Source of the DNA: Streptomyces sp. 135
Lineage (GTDB): Bacteria; Actinomycetota; Actinomycetes; Streptomycetales; Streptomycetaceae
Assembly (NCBI RefSeq): GCF_020026305.1
Contig: NZ_CP075691.1
Location: 2,852,001-2,916,000, forward strand
Direction of reading: 5' to 3'
Length of the DNA: 64,000 nt
In this document: positions 55,370 to 64,000 of the stretch, piece after piece
How the letters are laid out: every line of letters starts with the position of its first letter
Position numbering within the stretch: the first letter of the stretch is position 1
The notes under the pieces: generated by a model
Seen by the model: only the letters and a program-made list of their open reading frames with translations
What the model was told of the DNA's origin: nothing
Database searches by the model: none
Position numbers and translations under genes: made by a program

Positions 55370-56467
55370 ATGACCGACGGCAACCACCACGACGGCGGCG
55401 GGGACGGGACGGGGCACGAGCGCGTCCCGAGCCGGCAGCGCCGGCGCTTCCCCGGCATCTCCTCGCGGGCCTACGAGCATCCCGCGGACCGCTCGGCCCT
55501 GGTGGCCCTGCGCAGGCTCAGCGGGTTCGACACGGTCTTCAAGGCGCTCAGCGGCCTGCTGCCCGAGCGCAGCCTGCGACTGCTGTTCCTGTCCGACTCC
55601 GTGCGGGTCTCCGACGTGCAGTTCGCGCACCTCAACACCATGCTGCGGGACGCCTGCTACATCCTGGACCTGGAGAAGGTCCCGCCGATGTACGTCAACC
55701 AGGACCCGAATCCGAACGCGATGTGCATCGGCCTCGACGAGCCGATCATCGTCGTGACCACGGGCCTGGTCGAGCTGCTCGACGAGGAGGAGATGCGGGC
55801 GGTCGTCGGCCACGAGGTGGGGCACGCCCTCTCCGGCCACTCCGTCTACCGCACGATCCTGCTGTTCCTCACGAACCTCGCGCTGAAGGTCGCGTGGATC
55901 CCGCTGGGCAACGTCGCGATCATGGCGATCGTGACGGCGCTGCGCGAGTGGTTCCGCAAGTCGGAGCTGTCGGCGGACCGGGCCGGCCTGCTGGTCGGCC
56001 AGGACCTGAATGCCTCGATGCGGGGCCTGATGAAGCTCGCGGGCGGCAACCACCTGCACGAGATGAACGTGGACGCGTTCCTGGAGCAGGCCGAGGAGTA
56101 CGAGGCCGGGGGCGATCTGCGCGACTCGGTCCTGAAGATCATGAACGTGCTGCCGCGCACGCACCCCTTCGCCACCGTCCGCGCCGCCGAGCTGAAGAAG
56201 TGGGCAGGGACCCGCGACTTCCAGCGGATCATGGACGGCCACTATCCGCGCCGTGACGAGGACAAGGACACCTCGGTCTCCGACTCCTTCCGGCAGTCGG
56301 CCTCGGCGTACGCGGACGACGTACGCAACAGCAAGGACCCGCTGATGAAGCTGGTCAGCGACATCGCGGGCGGCGCGGGCGACCTGGGCGGCAAGCTGCG
56401 CGGGAAGTTCACGGGGCAGGGCGGACAGAGCGGGCAGGACGGCGGCGACACCTCCGGGGACAAGTGA
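55370..56467 (+). CDS. M48 family metallopeptidase
   Basis: A 365-residue protein with the zinc motif VVGHEVGHALSGHSVY (HExxH), a third ligand in SELSADRAGLLVGQD, and two hydrophobic stretches (LLFLTNLALKVAWIP and VAIMAIVTAL). It belongs to the M48 (HtpX/Ste24-like) family that degrades membrane proteins. It starts at ATG 55370, preceded by GGGGGA. The C-terminus is hydrophilic, with many Gly and Gln. It is divergent from the small membrane protein. Confidence 0.9.
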   Translation: MTDGNHHDGGGDGTGHERVPSRQRRRFPGISSRAYEHPADRSALVALRRLSGFDTVFKALSGLLPERSLRLLFLSDSVRVSDVQFAHLNTMLRDACYILDLEKVPPMYVNQDPNPNAMCIGLDEPIIVVTTGLVELLDEEEMRAVVGHEVGHALSGHSVYRTILLFLTNLALKVAWIPLGNVAIMAIVTALREWFRKSELSADRAGLLVGQDLNASMRGLMKLAGGNHLHEMNVDAFLEQAEEYEAGGDLRDSVLKIMNVLPRTHPFATVRAAELKKWAGTRDFQRIMDGHYPRRDEDKDTSVSDSFRQSASAYADDVRNSKDPLMKLVSDIAGGAGDLGGKLRGKFTGQGGQSGQDGGDTSGDK

Positions 56468-56488
56468 CCCCCAGCGCGAAGGCGTCCC

Positions 56489-57559
56489 TCAGAGCGGCGG
56501 CGAAGGCTGGGCCGAAGCCGCCAGCGAGCCGCAGAGCGCCGTCGCCCTCCCCGTCTCGTAGGGGTCGGTGCCGGCCGGGCCGCCCGCCTTCGCCCGCTGC
56601 CCCGCGAGCAGCGGCCGCAGATGGTTCGCCGTGTCGTCCCCGCAGCTGAGCGGCCCGGCCTGGGCTGCGGAGAGCAGCAGCTCGGCGCGGTGCATCCGCA
56701 GGTCGTCGCGGTCGAAGCGGAACCGCAGCTCGCGGCGGACGGTGAACAGGGACACCTTGCCGCCGTCCTCGCGGGCCGCTCGCAGCGCGTACACGAACGT
56801 GTGGTCCGAGGTGACCTCCAGCGTGTTCCGGTCCGCCTCGGCGACCCGCAGAGTGCCCTCGACCCTGGCCCGCTGATCGGCGAGCACGGCCTTGGCCGGG
56901 TCGAACCGCACCAGCCAGCCCATGGGAGCGTGCCGCTCGTCGGCGGCGGGGTGCGCGAAGCTCCGGTCGAACTGGTCGAACTGCTCGGGATCGAGCAGCA
57001 GCCGCACGGCGCCCGGCGAGCCACCGGTGAGCGTGTCCGGGTCGAGCGAGGATTCGACGAGGTAGTCCCTTGCGGTGGTCACGGCGGCCATGACCTGGCT
57101 GTCCGAGAAGTGCGAGGTGCGCCGCACGGCCGGCAGATTGATGCCCTCGGCGCCCACCCGGAACTGCGCGGCGGGGCTGTGCGCGTACAGGTCGGCGGCC
57201 TTCGTGGCGCCGGGCACGGCGCCGTGCGGGGCGAGCGGGATCACCGTCATCCGCAGCGGCTCGGGACGCTTGGCCTGGGGAGTGGGGTACGGATGCCGTA
57301 CGCCCATGTAGATCGCCGTGCCGAAGGCCAGGGCGATCAGTACGACGAGCAGCAGGGCCTGGCGGGACAGGCCACGGTGCAGGGCGGGGCGGCGGCGCAC
57401 GGCGGGCGCGTGGTCGCTCAGGCGCTCCTGTGCGGAGAACTCCTGGAGACGGGCAGCGCGCACGAACGACTCGTCGAAGACAACGGATCGGTACTCGTCC
57501 TCACCACCGCTGGGGCCGCCCTCGGGTGTCCCCGGGGGTGGGTCTCCTGGCTCGCCCAT
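56489..57559 (-). CDS. membrane protein with SVVFDESFVRAA motif
   Basis: A 356-residue protein. The cytoplasmic N-terminus has EYRSVVFDESFVRAARLQEFSAQERL (about 21-46), a single transmembrane helix follows (about 66-88), then a large extracellular domain with three or four beta-rich stretches and two Cys (CGDD, ATALCGSL) that may form a disulfide. It is not recognised as an enzyme. The next gene on the same strand carries a near-identical N-terminal motif, suggesting a shared cytoplasmic partner. Confidence 0.75.
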   Translation of the reverse strand: MGEPGDPPPGTPEGGPSGGEDEYRSVVFDESFVRAARLQEFSAQERLSDHAPAVRRRPALHRGLSRQALLLVVLIALAFGTAIYMGVRHPYPTPQAKRPEPLRMTVIPLAPHGAVPGATKAADLYAHSPAAQFRVGAEGINLPAVRRTSHFSDSQVMAAVTTARDYLVESSLDPDTLTGGSPGAVRLLLDPEQFDQFDRSFAHPAADERHAPMGWLVRFDPAKAVLADQRARVEGTLRVAEADRNTLEVTSDHTFVYALRAAREDGGKVSLFTVRRELRFRFDRDDLRMHRAELLLSAAQAGPLSCGDDTANHLRPLLAGQRAKAGGPAGTDPYETGRATALCGSLAASAQPSPPL

Positions 57560-57625
57560 ACCTTCAGAGTAGGTCTCCGGACGGTCGGGTAAACGCCCTG
57601 GTACATGTCAAGTTCCGCCAACTGC

Positions 57626-58243
57626 TCACGGTGTGCGCGGGACCGCGGAAGCGGCGGGGCGGCCGAATTCGGCGGAGGCCGAGGGGCCGGCCGGGGCGTC
57701 CTTGTCGGCCTTGTCGGCGCCCTGGTCCACCTCCGTGGAGGCGGGCGCGGGCACGCGGTCCTGGCGGCCGGAGGAGGCGCCGCGGTAGACGGCGGTGAAG
57801 GCGAGGGCGACCATGCCGATGCCCATCAGGAGGGCGAGCATCCAGGCCACGGGGCGGTGCCAGCGGGCGCGGCCTGGGTGGCGTCCGGGGCGGCCGTAAC
57901 CCTCGTCCGGGGCGTCGTAATCGTAGGCGTCGTCGAAGTCGTCGTGGCCGAACTCGCCGCTGCCGTCGGGGCCGAAGCCGTCGTCGGGGAAGTCGTCGTC
58001 GCCCGCGTCGCGGACGCGGCGGGTGCGGGCCCGGCGGGCCTCGGCCTCGGAGGCCTCCGCGCGCGCCTGGGCCGCGGCCAACAGCCGCTCCACGGCGGAT
58101 GGTTCATGTATGTCGGCGGCCCGTACGAAATCCTCGTCGAAGACCACGGAGGCGAACTCTTCGTCCGCACCCCCGCGGTCGCGGTCGTCGTCGGGCTCCC
58201 AGCCGTCAGGGAACGACGGCGTGCCCCCCACGTCCTCCGGCAC
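57626..58243 (-). CDS. membrane protein with SVVFDEDFVRAA motif
   Basis: About 205 residues. The N-terminus has EEFASVVFDEDFVRAADIHEPSAVERLLAAAQARAE, matching the neighbour's motif. An Asp-rich segment, one transmembrane helix (PVAWMLALLMGIGMVALAFTAVY), and a short extracellular tail follow. The start is unclear: GTG 58243 or GTG 58231. It lacks the neighbour's external domain, so it may be a regulatory or assembly partner. Function unknown. Confidence 0.7.
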   Translation of the reverse strand: MPEDVGGTPSFPDGWEPDDDRDRGGADEEFASVVFDEDFVRAADIHEPSAVERLLAAAQARAEASEAEARRARTRRVRDAGDDDFPDDGFGPDGSGEFGHDDFDDAYDYDAPDEGYGRPGRHPGRARWHRPVAWMLALLMGIGMVALAFTAVYRGASSGRQDRVPAPASTEVDQGADKADKDAPAGPSASAEFGRPAASAVPRTP

Positions 58244-58336
58244 CCTCCCAGCGTAGACCTGGGAGGGGCAATTTGGGCAGACCGTAAGGGAATTAGACAC
58301 CACGGGTGTCACCGGCTGGATGTCATCGGCCGGACA

Positions 58337-59638
58337 TCACCGCACGTGCCCGTCGCCCGTCACGATGTACTTGGTCGACGTCAGTTCGGGCAGCCCCATC
58401 GGGCCCCGGGCGTGCAGCTTCTGCGTGGAGATGCCGATCTCGGCGCCGAAGCCGAACTGCCCGCCGTCGGTGAAGCGCGTCGAGGCGTTCACGGCGACGG
58501 TCGTGGAGTCCACGAGCTGCGTGAAGCGGCGCGCGGCCTGCTGCGAGGTGGTGACGATGGCCTCCGTGTGCCCGGAGGTCCACAGCCGGATGTGCTCGAC
58601 GGCCTGCTCCAGCGTGTCGACGACGGCGGCCGCGATGTCGTGGCTGAGGTACTCGGTCTCCCAGTCCTCGGTCGTCGCGGGTACGACGGTGGCCTTGGAG
58701 CCGCCTGCCTTGTCCACGTGGCCGAGCACCCGCTCGTCCGCGTGCACGGTCACCCCGGCCTCCGCGAGGGCGTCCAGGGCGCGCGGCAGGAACGCGTCGG
58801 CGATGTCCCGGTGGACGAGGAGCGTCTCGGCGGCGTTGCAGACGCTGGGCCGCTGCGCCTTGGAGTTGATCAGGATGTCGACGGCCATGTCGATGTCGGC
58901 GGCGGCGTCCACGTACACGTGGCAGTTGCCGGTGCCGGTCTCGATGACCGGGACGGTGGACTCCTCGACGACGGTCTTGATCAGCGAGGCGCCGCCGCGC
59001 GGGATGAGCACGTCGACGAGGCCGCGGGCGCGCATCAGCTCGCGTACGGAGTCCCGGCTCTCGCCCGGCACGAGCTGGACGGCGTCCGCGGGCAGGCCGG
59101 CGCCGTGCACCGCGTCGCGCAGGACGCGCACGAGCGCCGTGTTCGATTCGTACGCCGATGACGAGCCCCGCAGCAGGACGGCGTTGCCGGACTTCAGGCA
59201 GAGGGCGGCCGCGTCCACGGTGACGTTCGGCCGGGCCTCGTAGATGATCCCGACGACGCCGAGGGGGACGCGGACCTGGCGCAGGTCGATGCCGTTGGGG
59301 AGCGTGGAGCCGCGGACGACCTCGCCCACCGGGTCGGGCAGGGCCGCCACGTCGCGCACGTCGCCGGCGATGGCGCGGACCCGCTCGGGGGTGAGGGTGA
59401 GCCGGTCGATGATCCCCTCGCTGGTCCCGGCCTCCCGGGCGCGCTCGATGTCCTTGGCGTTGGCCTCGACGATCTCGGCGGTCCGTACCTCCAGGGCGTC
59501 GGCGATCGCGAGCAGCGCGTCGTCCTTGGCGGCGCGCGGCAGCGGCGCGAGCGTGGCGGAGGCGCCGCGGGCGCGGTAGGCGGCCTGGGCGACCGGCGAG
59601 AGGTTGTCGTAGGGCGAGACGGGAGAGAGCGACGTCAT
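58337..59638 (-). CDS. proA: gamma-glutamyl phosphate reductase
   Basis: A 433-residue ALDH-like NADPH-dependent enzyme of proline synthesis. It has the catalytic Cys in [12 protein letters not shown], cofactor-binding [14 protein letters not shown] motif ([14 protein letters not shown]), and [16 protein letters not shown]. It reduces gamma-glutamyl phosphate to glutamate semialdehyde. It starts at ATG 59638. It is separated from proB by an uncharacterised gene on the same strand. Confidence 0.95.
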   Translation of the reverse strand: MTSLSPVSPYDNLSPVAQAAYRARGASATLAPLPRAAKDDALLAIADALEVRTAEIVEANAKDIERAREAGTSEGIIDRLTLTPERVRAIAGDVRDVAALPDPVGEVVRGSTLPNGIDLRQVRVPLGVVGIIYEARPNVTVDAAALCLKSGNAVLLRGSSSAYESNTALVRVLRDAVHGAGLPADAVQLVPGESRDSVRELMRARGLVDVLIPRGGASLIKTVVEESTVPVIETGTGNCHVYVDAAADIDMAVDILINSKAQRPSVCNAAETLLVHRDIADAFLPRALDALAEAGVTVHADERVLGHVDKAGGSKATVVPATTEDWETEYLSHDIAAAVVDTLEQAVEHIRLWTSGHTEAIVTTSQQAARRFTQLVDSTTVAVNASTRFTDGGQFGFGAEIGISTQKLHARGPMGLPELTSTKYIVTGDGHVR

Positions 59639-59740
59639 GCTCGCAGGGTAATCCCCGCGCCCGGGGCATCCGCCCTGTGTTCCAGTCCCCGAGACCGCGC
59701 GGCGGCGGCCGTAAGACGACGGCTCGAAACGAGCGCCGGA

Positions 59741-60229
59741 TCAGAACGGGTGTACGCCCACCGGCGTGGCCGGAAGCGGACCGTACCCCTCCGCGATCCG
59801 CTGGTGATACGTGTCGCGGTCGATCACTTCGAGCCCCACGATCTCCCACGGCGGCAGCTGCGCGCTCTGCCGGTGCTCGCCCCACAACCGCAGCGCGACC
59901 GCGGCGGCGTCGTGCAGATCGCGGGCCTCTTCCCAGTAGCGGATCTCGGCGTGGTCGGGGGCGTACCGGCTGGTGAGGAGAAAGGGATGGTCGTGGGCGA
60001 GCTGTTCGAGGCCGCGCCTGAGTTCCTTCAGCGGGGCCTCCGCGCCCGAGACGCTCAGGGTGACGTGCCACAGGCGGGGCGCGTGTACCGTCTCGCCCTC
60101 GGCGCTCTCGCGCGCCTGGCTCCCGTGCCCGGCGTGCGCCTCGCTCTCGTACGCCTCCCCCGCGGCGACGCTCGTCAGCGCCCGCTCAGCCGAGCCGCGG
60201 GACGCCGCCCCTGGGCGCACTCGTCTCAC
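59741..60229 (-). CDS. uncharacterised protein between proB and proA
   Basis: A 162-residue protein starting GTG 60229. The start is firm: AAAGGAGG lies five bases upstream, a full Shine-Dalgarno. After a variable Ala/Glu-rich N-terminus comes a compact domain: LWHVTLSVSGAEAPLKELRRGLEQLAHDHPFLLTSRYAPDHAEIRYWEEARDLHDAAAVALRLW. This alternation resembles a ferredoxin-like or ACT-type fold. Its place between proB and proA suggests a part in proline or glutamate handling, which is inference. Confidence 0.75.
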   Translation of the reverse strand: MRRVRPGAASRGSAERALTSVAAGEAYESEAHAGHGSQARESAEGETVHAPRLWHVTLSVSGAEAPLKELRRGLEQLAHDHPFLLTSRYAPDHAEIRYWEEARDLHDAAAVALRLWGEHRQSAQLPPWEIVGLEVIDRDTYHQRIAEGYGPLPATPVGVHPF

Positions 60230-60362
60230 GACGGCCTCCTTTACGCAATGTCGTACGCGATGTCGGTGCGGACACACAACGGTCGTGCGGAACTGTCTTC
60301 AACAAAGTTGACCAGCCCGAGCCGTCCCGTGGGGCGGTTTTGGGGAGTTTCACCTTCCGCGG

Positions 60363-60391
60363 ACCGCCCCGCCGAAGCCGTCCTGGGCGGT
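60363..60391. terminator. stem-loop downstream of proB
   Basis: ACCGCCC (60363-60369) pairs with GGGCGGT (60385-60391); a TTTT follows in the plus direction. It lies 20 bases past the proB stop and 134 bases before the next gene, so it may limit read-through from proB. Confidence 0.5.
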
Positions 60392-60411
60392 TTTCGGCCG
60401 AGCGGTCGGTT

Positions 60412-61539
60412 TTACCCGTGGAGCAGGACGAGGTCGTCCCGGTGCACGACCTCCCGCTCGTACGCGGGTCCGAGCTCCCGCGCGAGATCCCGCGTGGAGC
60501 GGCCGAGGAGCTGCGGCAGCTCCTTCGCGTCGAAGTTCACCAGGCCGCGCGCGACGGCCCGCCCCGCGACGTCCCGCAGCTCGACCGGGTCGCCCGCGGT
60601 GAAGTCGCCCTCGACCCCCGCGATCCCCGCGGGCAGCAGCGATTTGCGCCCCTCGACGACCGCGCGCACCGCCCCGTCGTCCAGGGTGAGCGCGCCGCGC
60701 GGCTCCGAGGCGTGCTGGAGCCACAGGAGCCGGTCGGCGGAGCGGCGTCCCGTGCGGTGGAAGTACGTGCCCGTGGCGCGGCCCGCGAGGGCGTCACCGG
60801 CCTGGCTGGCGGAGGTCAGGACGACCGGGATCCCGGCGGCGGCGGCGATCCGCGCGGCCTCGACCTTGGTGACCATGCCGCCGGTGCCGACGCCCGCCTT
60901 GCCCGCGCTGCCGATCTCGACGTGCGCTATGTCGGCGGGGCCCCGCACCTCGTCGATCCTGGAGGTGCCGGGCCTGGCGGGGTCGCCGTCGTACAGGCCG
61001 TCCACGTCGGAGAGCAGCACGAGCAGGTCGGCGTGGACGAGGTGGGCGACGAGGGCGGCCAGGCGGTCGTTGTCGCCGAAGCGGATCTCGTCGGTGGCCA
61101 CGGTGTCGTTCTCGTTGACCACGGGCAGCGCGCCCATCGCGAGCAGCTGGTCCAGGGTGCGGGACGCGTTGCGGTGGTGGGCGCGGCGGGCCATGTCGTC
61201 GGAGGTGAGGAGCACCTGCCCGACGCGTACGCCGTACCGCGCGAAGGAGGCGGTGTAGCGGGCCACGAGCAGCCCCTGCCCGACGCTGGCGGCGGCCTGC
61301 TGGCGGGCGAGGTCCTTGGGGCGACGCACGAGGCCGAGGGGGGCGAGGCCGGCGGCGATGGCACCGGAGGAGACCAACACGATCTCGCGCTCACCCCCGC
61401 TGCGGCTCTTGGCCAGGACGTCCACCAAGGCGTCCACGCGGTCGGCGTCCAGCCCCCCAGAGGCGGTGGTCAGGGACGAGGACCCGACCTTGACGACGAC
61501 CCGCTGGGCCTCTGCCACCGACTGCCTTGCCGCTGTCAC
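60412..61539 (-). CDS. proB: glutamate 5-kinase
   Basis: A 375-residue enzyme with an N-terminal amino-acid-kinase domain (VVVKVGSSSLT, VLVSSGAIAAG, NENDTVATDEIRFGDNDRLAALVA, GTGGMVTKVEAA) and a C-terminal PUA domain (AGDPVELRDVAGRAVARGLVNFDAKEL). It phosphorylates glutamate, the first and feedback-controlled step of proline synthesis. I start at GTG 61539 (TAARQSVAEAQR), preceded by GGGGAAG. Upstream is a divergent glycerophosphotransferase-like gene, not obg. Confidence 0.95.
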   Translation of the reverse strand: MTAARQSVAEAQRVVVKVGSSSLTTASGGLDADRVDALVDVLAKSRSGGEREIVLVSSGAIAAGLAPLGLVRRPKDLARQQAAASVGQGLLVARYTASFARYGVRVGQVLLTSDDMARRAHHRNASRTLDQLLAMGALPVVNENDTVATDEIRFGDNDRLAALVAHLVHADLLVLLSDVDGLYDGDPARPGTSRIDEVRGPADIAHVEIGSAGKAGVGTGGMVTKVEAARIAAAAGIPVVLTSASQAGDALAGRATGTYFHRTGRRSADRLLWLQHASEPRGALTLDDGAVRAVVEGRKSLLPAGIAGVEGDFTAGDPVELRDVAGRAVARGLVNFDAKELPQLLGRSTRDLARELGPAYEREVVHRDDLVLLHG

Positions 61540-61778
61540 GCGCTTCCCCAAATGATCCCGATGGTGCCGTACCCGCAATCTACGTGAGTGCGTCCGGGGA
61601 GCGCCCCCGCATTCCGAGGGGCGGGCACCCGACCGGCCCCCCGAGGGGAAAAAGCCCCCCGGGGTTCAGTCTCCTTTGCCCCTTTTTCCGGTGATTGCCG
61701 TCACGGAAGATTGCTCCGGAGGCGCCGCGCGTCATACGGTCAGTGGTCGACTTCCCCCCACTGTCTCGTCACCCGTCG

Positions 61779-61820
61779 TCATCCCTCTTCATTCCCCCTT
61801 CTTCATCCCTCTTCATTCCC
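61779..61820 (+). repeat. two 18-bp direct repeats in a pyrimidine-rich leader
   Basis: TCATCCCTCTTCATTCCC occurs at 61779-61796 and 61803-61820, a 24-bp period, immediately before the AGGAG of the next gene. The 298-bp gap 61540-61837 also holds a C/G-rich hairpin near 61620-61665 and the probable divergent promoters of proB and this gene. Confidence 0.85.
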
Positions 61821-61837
61821 GCCAGGAGCCCACGCCC

Positions 61838-63928
61838 GTGCCCTCTGCCGGACTCGTCCCCCGACGCATCGTGCAGCTTTCCGCGCTGTTCGCGATGCTC
61901 GCGCTCTTCACGGCCCAGCTCGTGAGCGCGCTGCTCCCCTACGTCCCGGTGTTCATCGCCGCGGCCGCCGCGAATCTCGCGCTCGACATCTATCTGCAGT
62001 ACAAGCAGCCGGGCCTTCTCTCGCTCCTTGGCAAGATCCGTTTCGACGTCACGGTCCGCCAGCTCCTGCGCGACATGCTGGTCCTGGTCGGCCTGCTGCG
62101 CATCGACGGCATAGAGCCGCTGGCCGAGCAGTCGCCGCTGACGATCACGCTGCTCGCGTTCTACGCCCTGCACTTCGGCTGCCAGGCCGTCGCCGTGATG
62201 GTGCGCCGCAGCCGCGCGCTGCCGATCGTCACGCGCAACATCGACGCTTCCGCGCTGCACCTGACGGCCGCTCCCCCGCGGATCCTCTCCCGTCGCCAGG
62301 CCCACCGCCTGCTGACGTTCTCGGTGCCCGGGACGGTGGGCCTGCTCCTCACGGCGGCCACCACCCACGCGTACTGGGGCGTCATCGGTCTCTGCGTCTC
62401 GCTCGCGCTGATCGGCGGCGGTGCGCTGTACCTCGCCACCTGGCTGCTGCCCAAGAAGCGGGCGAAGAACGACGAGCAGGTCATGGAGTGGCTCGACCAG
62501 TGGCTGGCCGAGTACAAGCCGACCGTGGGCATGTACTTCTCGGGCGGTTCCACCTCCGCGTACCAGGCGAACATGTGGCTCTCCACGCTCTCCAAGCTGG
62601 ACGGCAAGCCGCTGATCGTGCTCCGTGAGCGGTTCATGGTGCAGAAGATCGACGCGACGGACGTCCCGATCATCTGCTTCCCGAAGGTCGCGACGATGTT
62701 CTCCCTGGAGACGTCGACGCTGAAGATGCTGCTGCACCCGGCGAACGCCGCGAAGACCTCGCAGGTCCTGCGCATCCCGACGATCAAGCACGCCTTCATC
62801 AACCACGGCGAGAGCGACAAGCTCTCCTCCTGCAACCCCTACGCCAAGGCCTACGACGAGGTGTGGGTGGCGGGCCCCGCGGCCCGCGACCGCTACCAGC
62901 TCGCGGACATCGGCGTCGAGGACAAGGACGTCGTCGAGGTGGGCCGCCCGCAGCTCTCCCCGATCCTGCCGTTCTCGGGGGCGCCCACGGGCCCGTACAC
63001 GACCGTTCTGTACGCCCCCACCTGGGAGGGCTGGGACGGCAACCCCGGCAACACCTCGGTGGTCCTGGCCGGCGAGAACATCGTCCGCGAGCTGCTGGCC
63101 GACCCGGGCGTGCGCCTGCTCTACAAGCCGCACCCGATGACCGGCTCGCAGGACCCGCGCGCGGGCGCCGCCAACGAACGCATCAAGGCGATGATCCTCG
63201 CGGCCAACGCCAAGCGCTCCGGCGCCCGCCCCGGCCCCGAGGCCGCGGCCGAGCTGGCGCGCCGCACCGCCGCCCTGGACGAGCTGACCGCCCGGAAGTT
63301 CCGCAAGAGCGCGGACGAACAGGAGCGGATGATGCTCCAGGGCGCTCCGGACGGCGACGCGCAGGCCGCCGTGGCCGAGGCGACCGCCGCGTGGGAGGCC
63401 GCGTTCTGGGCGTCCTTCCCCGAGTGGGAGCACCAGATCATCACGGGCCCGCGCCCGGCGATCTTCTCCTGCTTCAACCAGGCCGACCTGCTGATCAGTG
63501 ACGTCTCGTCGGTCGTCTCCGACTGGCTGAGCAGCGAGAAGCCGTACGCCGTCGCCAACACGGCCGGCATGTCCGAGGCCGAGTTCCGCGCGAGCTTCCC
63601 GACGGTGTCCGCGGCGACGATCCTCACCCCCGAGGCGGACGGCGTGGCGGCCCTCCTGAAGGCCGTACGCGCCCCGGAGCTGGATTCCCACGCCGAGGCC
63701 CGTGCGGAGCTCAAGGAGCACCTCCTGGGCCCCTCGGACCCGCCGTCCCTGGCCCGCTTCAACGCGGCGGCTGTCGCGCTGTGCGCCAAGTCCGACGCCC
63801 GCCGTGCCCGGATGGCCTCCCGCATCGACGCGGACATCCCCGGCCAGCGCGTCGCGGAGGAGGCGGCCGAGGAGATGGAGCAGGACCCGACGGAGTCGAA
63901 CGGCGCGGAGGACTCGGTCACCGCGTGA
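61838..63928 (+). CDS. CDP-glycerol glycerophosphotransferase-like membrane protein
   Basis: A 696-residue protein. The N-terminal half has four to six hydrophobic helices (about 10-215, including LALDIYLQYKQPGLLSLLGKIRFDV). The C-terminal half is of the TagB/TagF type: KHAFINHGESDKLSSCNPYAKAYDEVWVAG, VLYAPTWEGW, LLYKPHPMTG and LLISDVSSVVSDWLSSEKPYAVAN. The family transfers polyol-phosphate units in teichoic acid or related polymers. GTG 61838 has AGGAG nine bases upstream. Near a PdtA-like gene it suggests an anionic glycopolymer role. A helical insertion (about 505-575) is rich in Ala and Arg. Confidence 0.88.
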   Translation: MPSAGLVPRRIVQLSALFAMLALFTAQLVSALLPYVPVFIAAAAANLALDIYLQYKQPGLLSLLGKIRFDVTVRQLLRDMLVLVGLLRIDGIEPLAEQSPLTITLLAFYALHFGCQAVAVMVRRSRALPIVTRNIDASALHLTAAPPRILSRRQAHRLLTFSVPGTVGLLLTAATTHAYWGVIGLCVSLALIGGGALYLATWLLPKKRAKNDEQVMEWLDQWLAEYKPTVGMYFSGGSTSAYQANMWLSTLSKLDGKPLIVLRERFMVQKIDATDVPIICFPKVATMFSLETSTLKMLLHPANAAKTSQVLRIPTIKHAFINHGESDKLSSCNPYAKAYDEVWVAGPAARDRYQLADIGVEDKDVVEVGRPQLSPILPFSGAPTGPYTTVLYAPTWEGWDGNPGNTSVVLAGENIVRELLADPGVRLLYKPHPMTGSQDPRAGAANERIKAMILAANAKRSGARPGPEAAAELARRTAALDELTARKFRKSADEQERMMLQGAPDGDAQAAVAEATAAWEAAFWASFPEWEHQIITGPRPAIFSCFNQADLLISDVSSVVSDWLSSEKPYAVANTAGMSEAEFRASFPTVSAATILTPEADGVAALLKAVRAPELDSHAEARAELKEHLLGPSDPPSLARFNAAAVALCAKSDARRARMASRIDADIPGQRVAEEAAEEMEQDPTESNGAEDSVTA

Positions 63929-63949
63929 CCCCCGCCTGACGGCACGTAC

Positions 63950-63998
63950 GTACGAGGAAGGGCCCCGGAGCTTCAAGCTCCGGGGCCCTTCCTCGTAC
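63950..63998 (+). terminator. 23-bp perfect stem-loop after the glycerophosphotransferase gene
   Basis: Arms 63950-63972 and 63976-63998 pair perfectly around TCA, starting 22 bases past the stop. This is one of the longest perfect hairpins in the window and should be a strong terminator, probably for both strands. Confidence 0.85.
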
Positions 63999-64000
63999 CG

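Overview
This 64 kb window is high-GC actinobacterial chromosome, almost certainly Streptomyces. Start codons are often GTG, third codon positions are nearly all G or C, and the gene order (phoH-ybeY, hrcA-dnaJ, lepA/rpsT, holA-comEC-comEA, leuS, rsfS-nadD, proB-proA) is the one I know from Streptomyces core chromosomes. No insertion sequence, prophage, integrase, CRISPR array or biosynthetic cluster was seen.

Layout. 1-15 kb: minus-strand genes for cytidine deaminase (partial), a DUF397 protein, MmcQ/YjbR, a CNNM/CBS/CorC protein, YbeY and PhoH, where PhoH is interrupted by an intein. Then come a PfkB kinase, a glucarate-dehydratase-like enzyme, a macrolide-type glycosyltransferase, an adenine/adenosine deaminase, RNase Z, a HIT protein and a tricorn-type protease broken by two frameshifts. 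15-20 kb: a lipoprotein, RsmE, a nitronate monooxygenase, DnaJ and HrcA, the last behind a perfect CIRCE operator. 20-32 kb: a metallo-beta-lactamase-fold protein, a DUF3097 protein and HemW. These precede a signalling cluster of a SpoIIE phosphatase, a very large cytosolic HAMP-array hybrid histidine kinase and its response regulator, then an acyl-CoA ligase. 32-46 kb: LepA and S20 (divergent), HolA, a YceI protein, ComEC/ComEA, DegV, a membrane coiled-coil protein and LeuS. 46-51 kb: a cytochrome-b-like membrane protein overlapping a NuoF-ferredoxin fusion, and a GT87 membrane protein with two tiny zinc-ribbon genes, flanked by two identical tRNA-Ala(GGC) genes. 51-64 kb: a histidine phosphatase, RsfS, a degenerate LCP/LytR_C protein, NadD, small membrane proteins, an M48 protease, two related membrane proteins, ProA, an uncharacterised protein, ProB and a CDP-glycerol-phosphotransferase-like membrane protein.

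Most notable observations: (1) the PhoH intein has every hallmark of a class 3 (WCT) intein plus a LAGLIDADG endonuclease with both acidic motifs. (2) leuS is preceded by a 12-residue leader peptide with three consecutive Leu codons, then hairpins and an intrinsic terminator, which is a ribosome-mediated attenuator. (3) The hybrid kinase carries six exact 276-bp (92-residue) HAMP repeats, the layout known from fungal group III (Nik1/Os-1) kinases. (4) The cytochrome b plus NuoF-ferredoxin pair looks like a compact NAD(P)H-to-membrane redox chain. (5) A (CTG)12 microsatellite encodes a polyglutamine run in the LCP-like protein, whose LCP catalytic residues are missing.

Much of the window is housekeeping: ribosome biogenesis (YbeY, RsmE, LepA, S20, RsfS), proteostasis, proline and NAD synthesis, and the cell envelope. 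Boundaries marked by terminators and divergent promoters are listed where visible.
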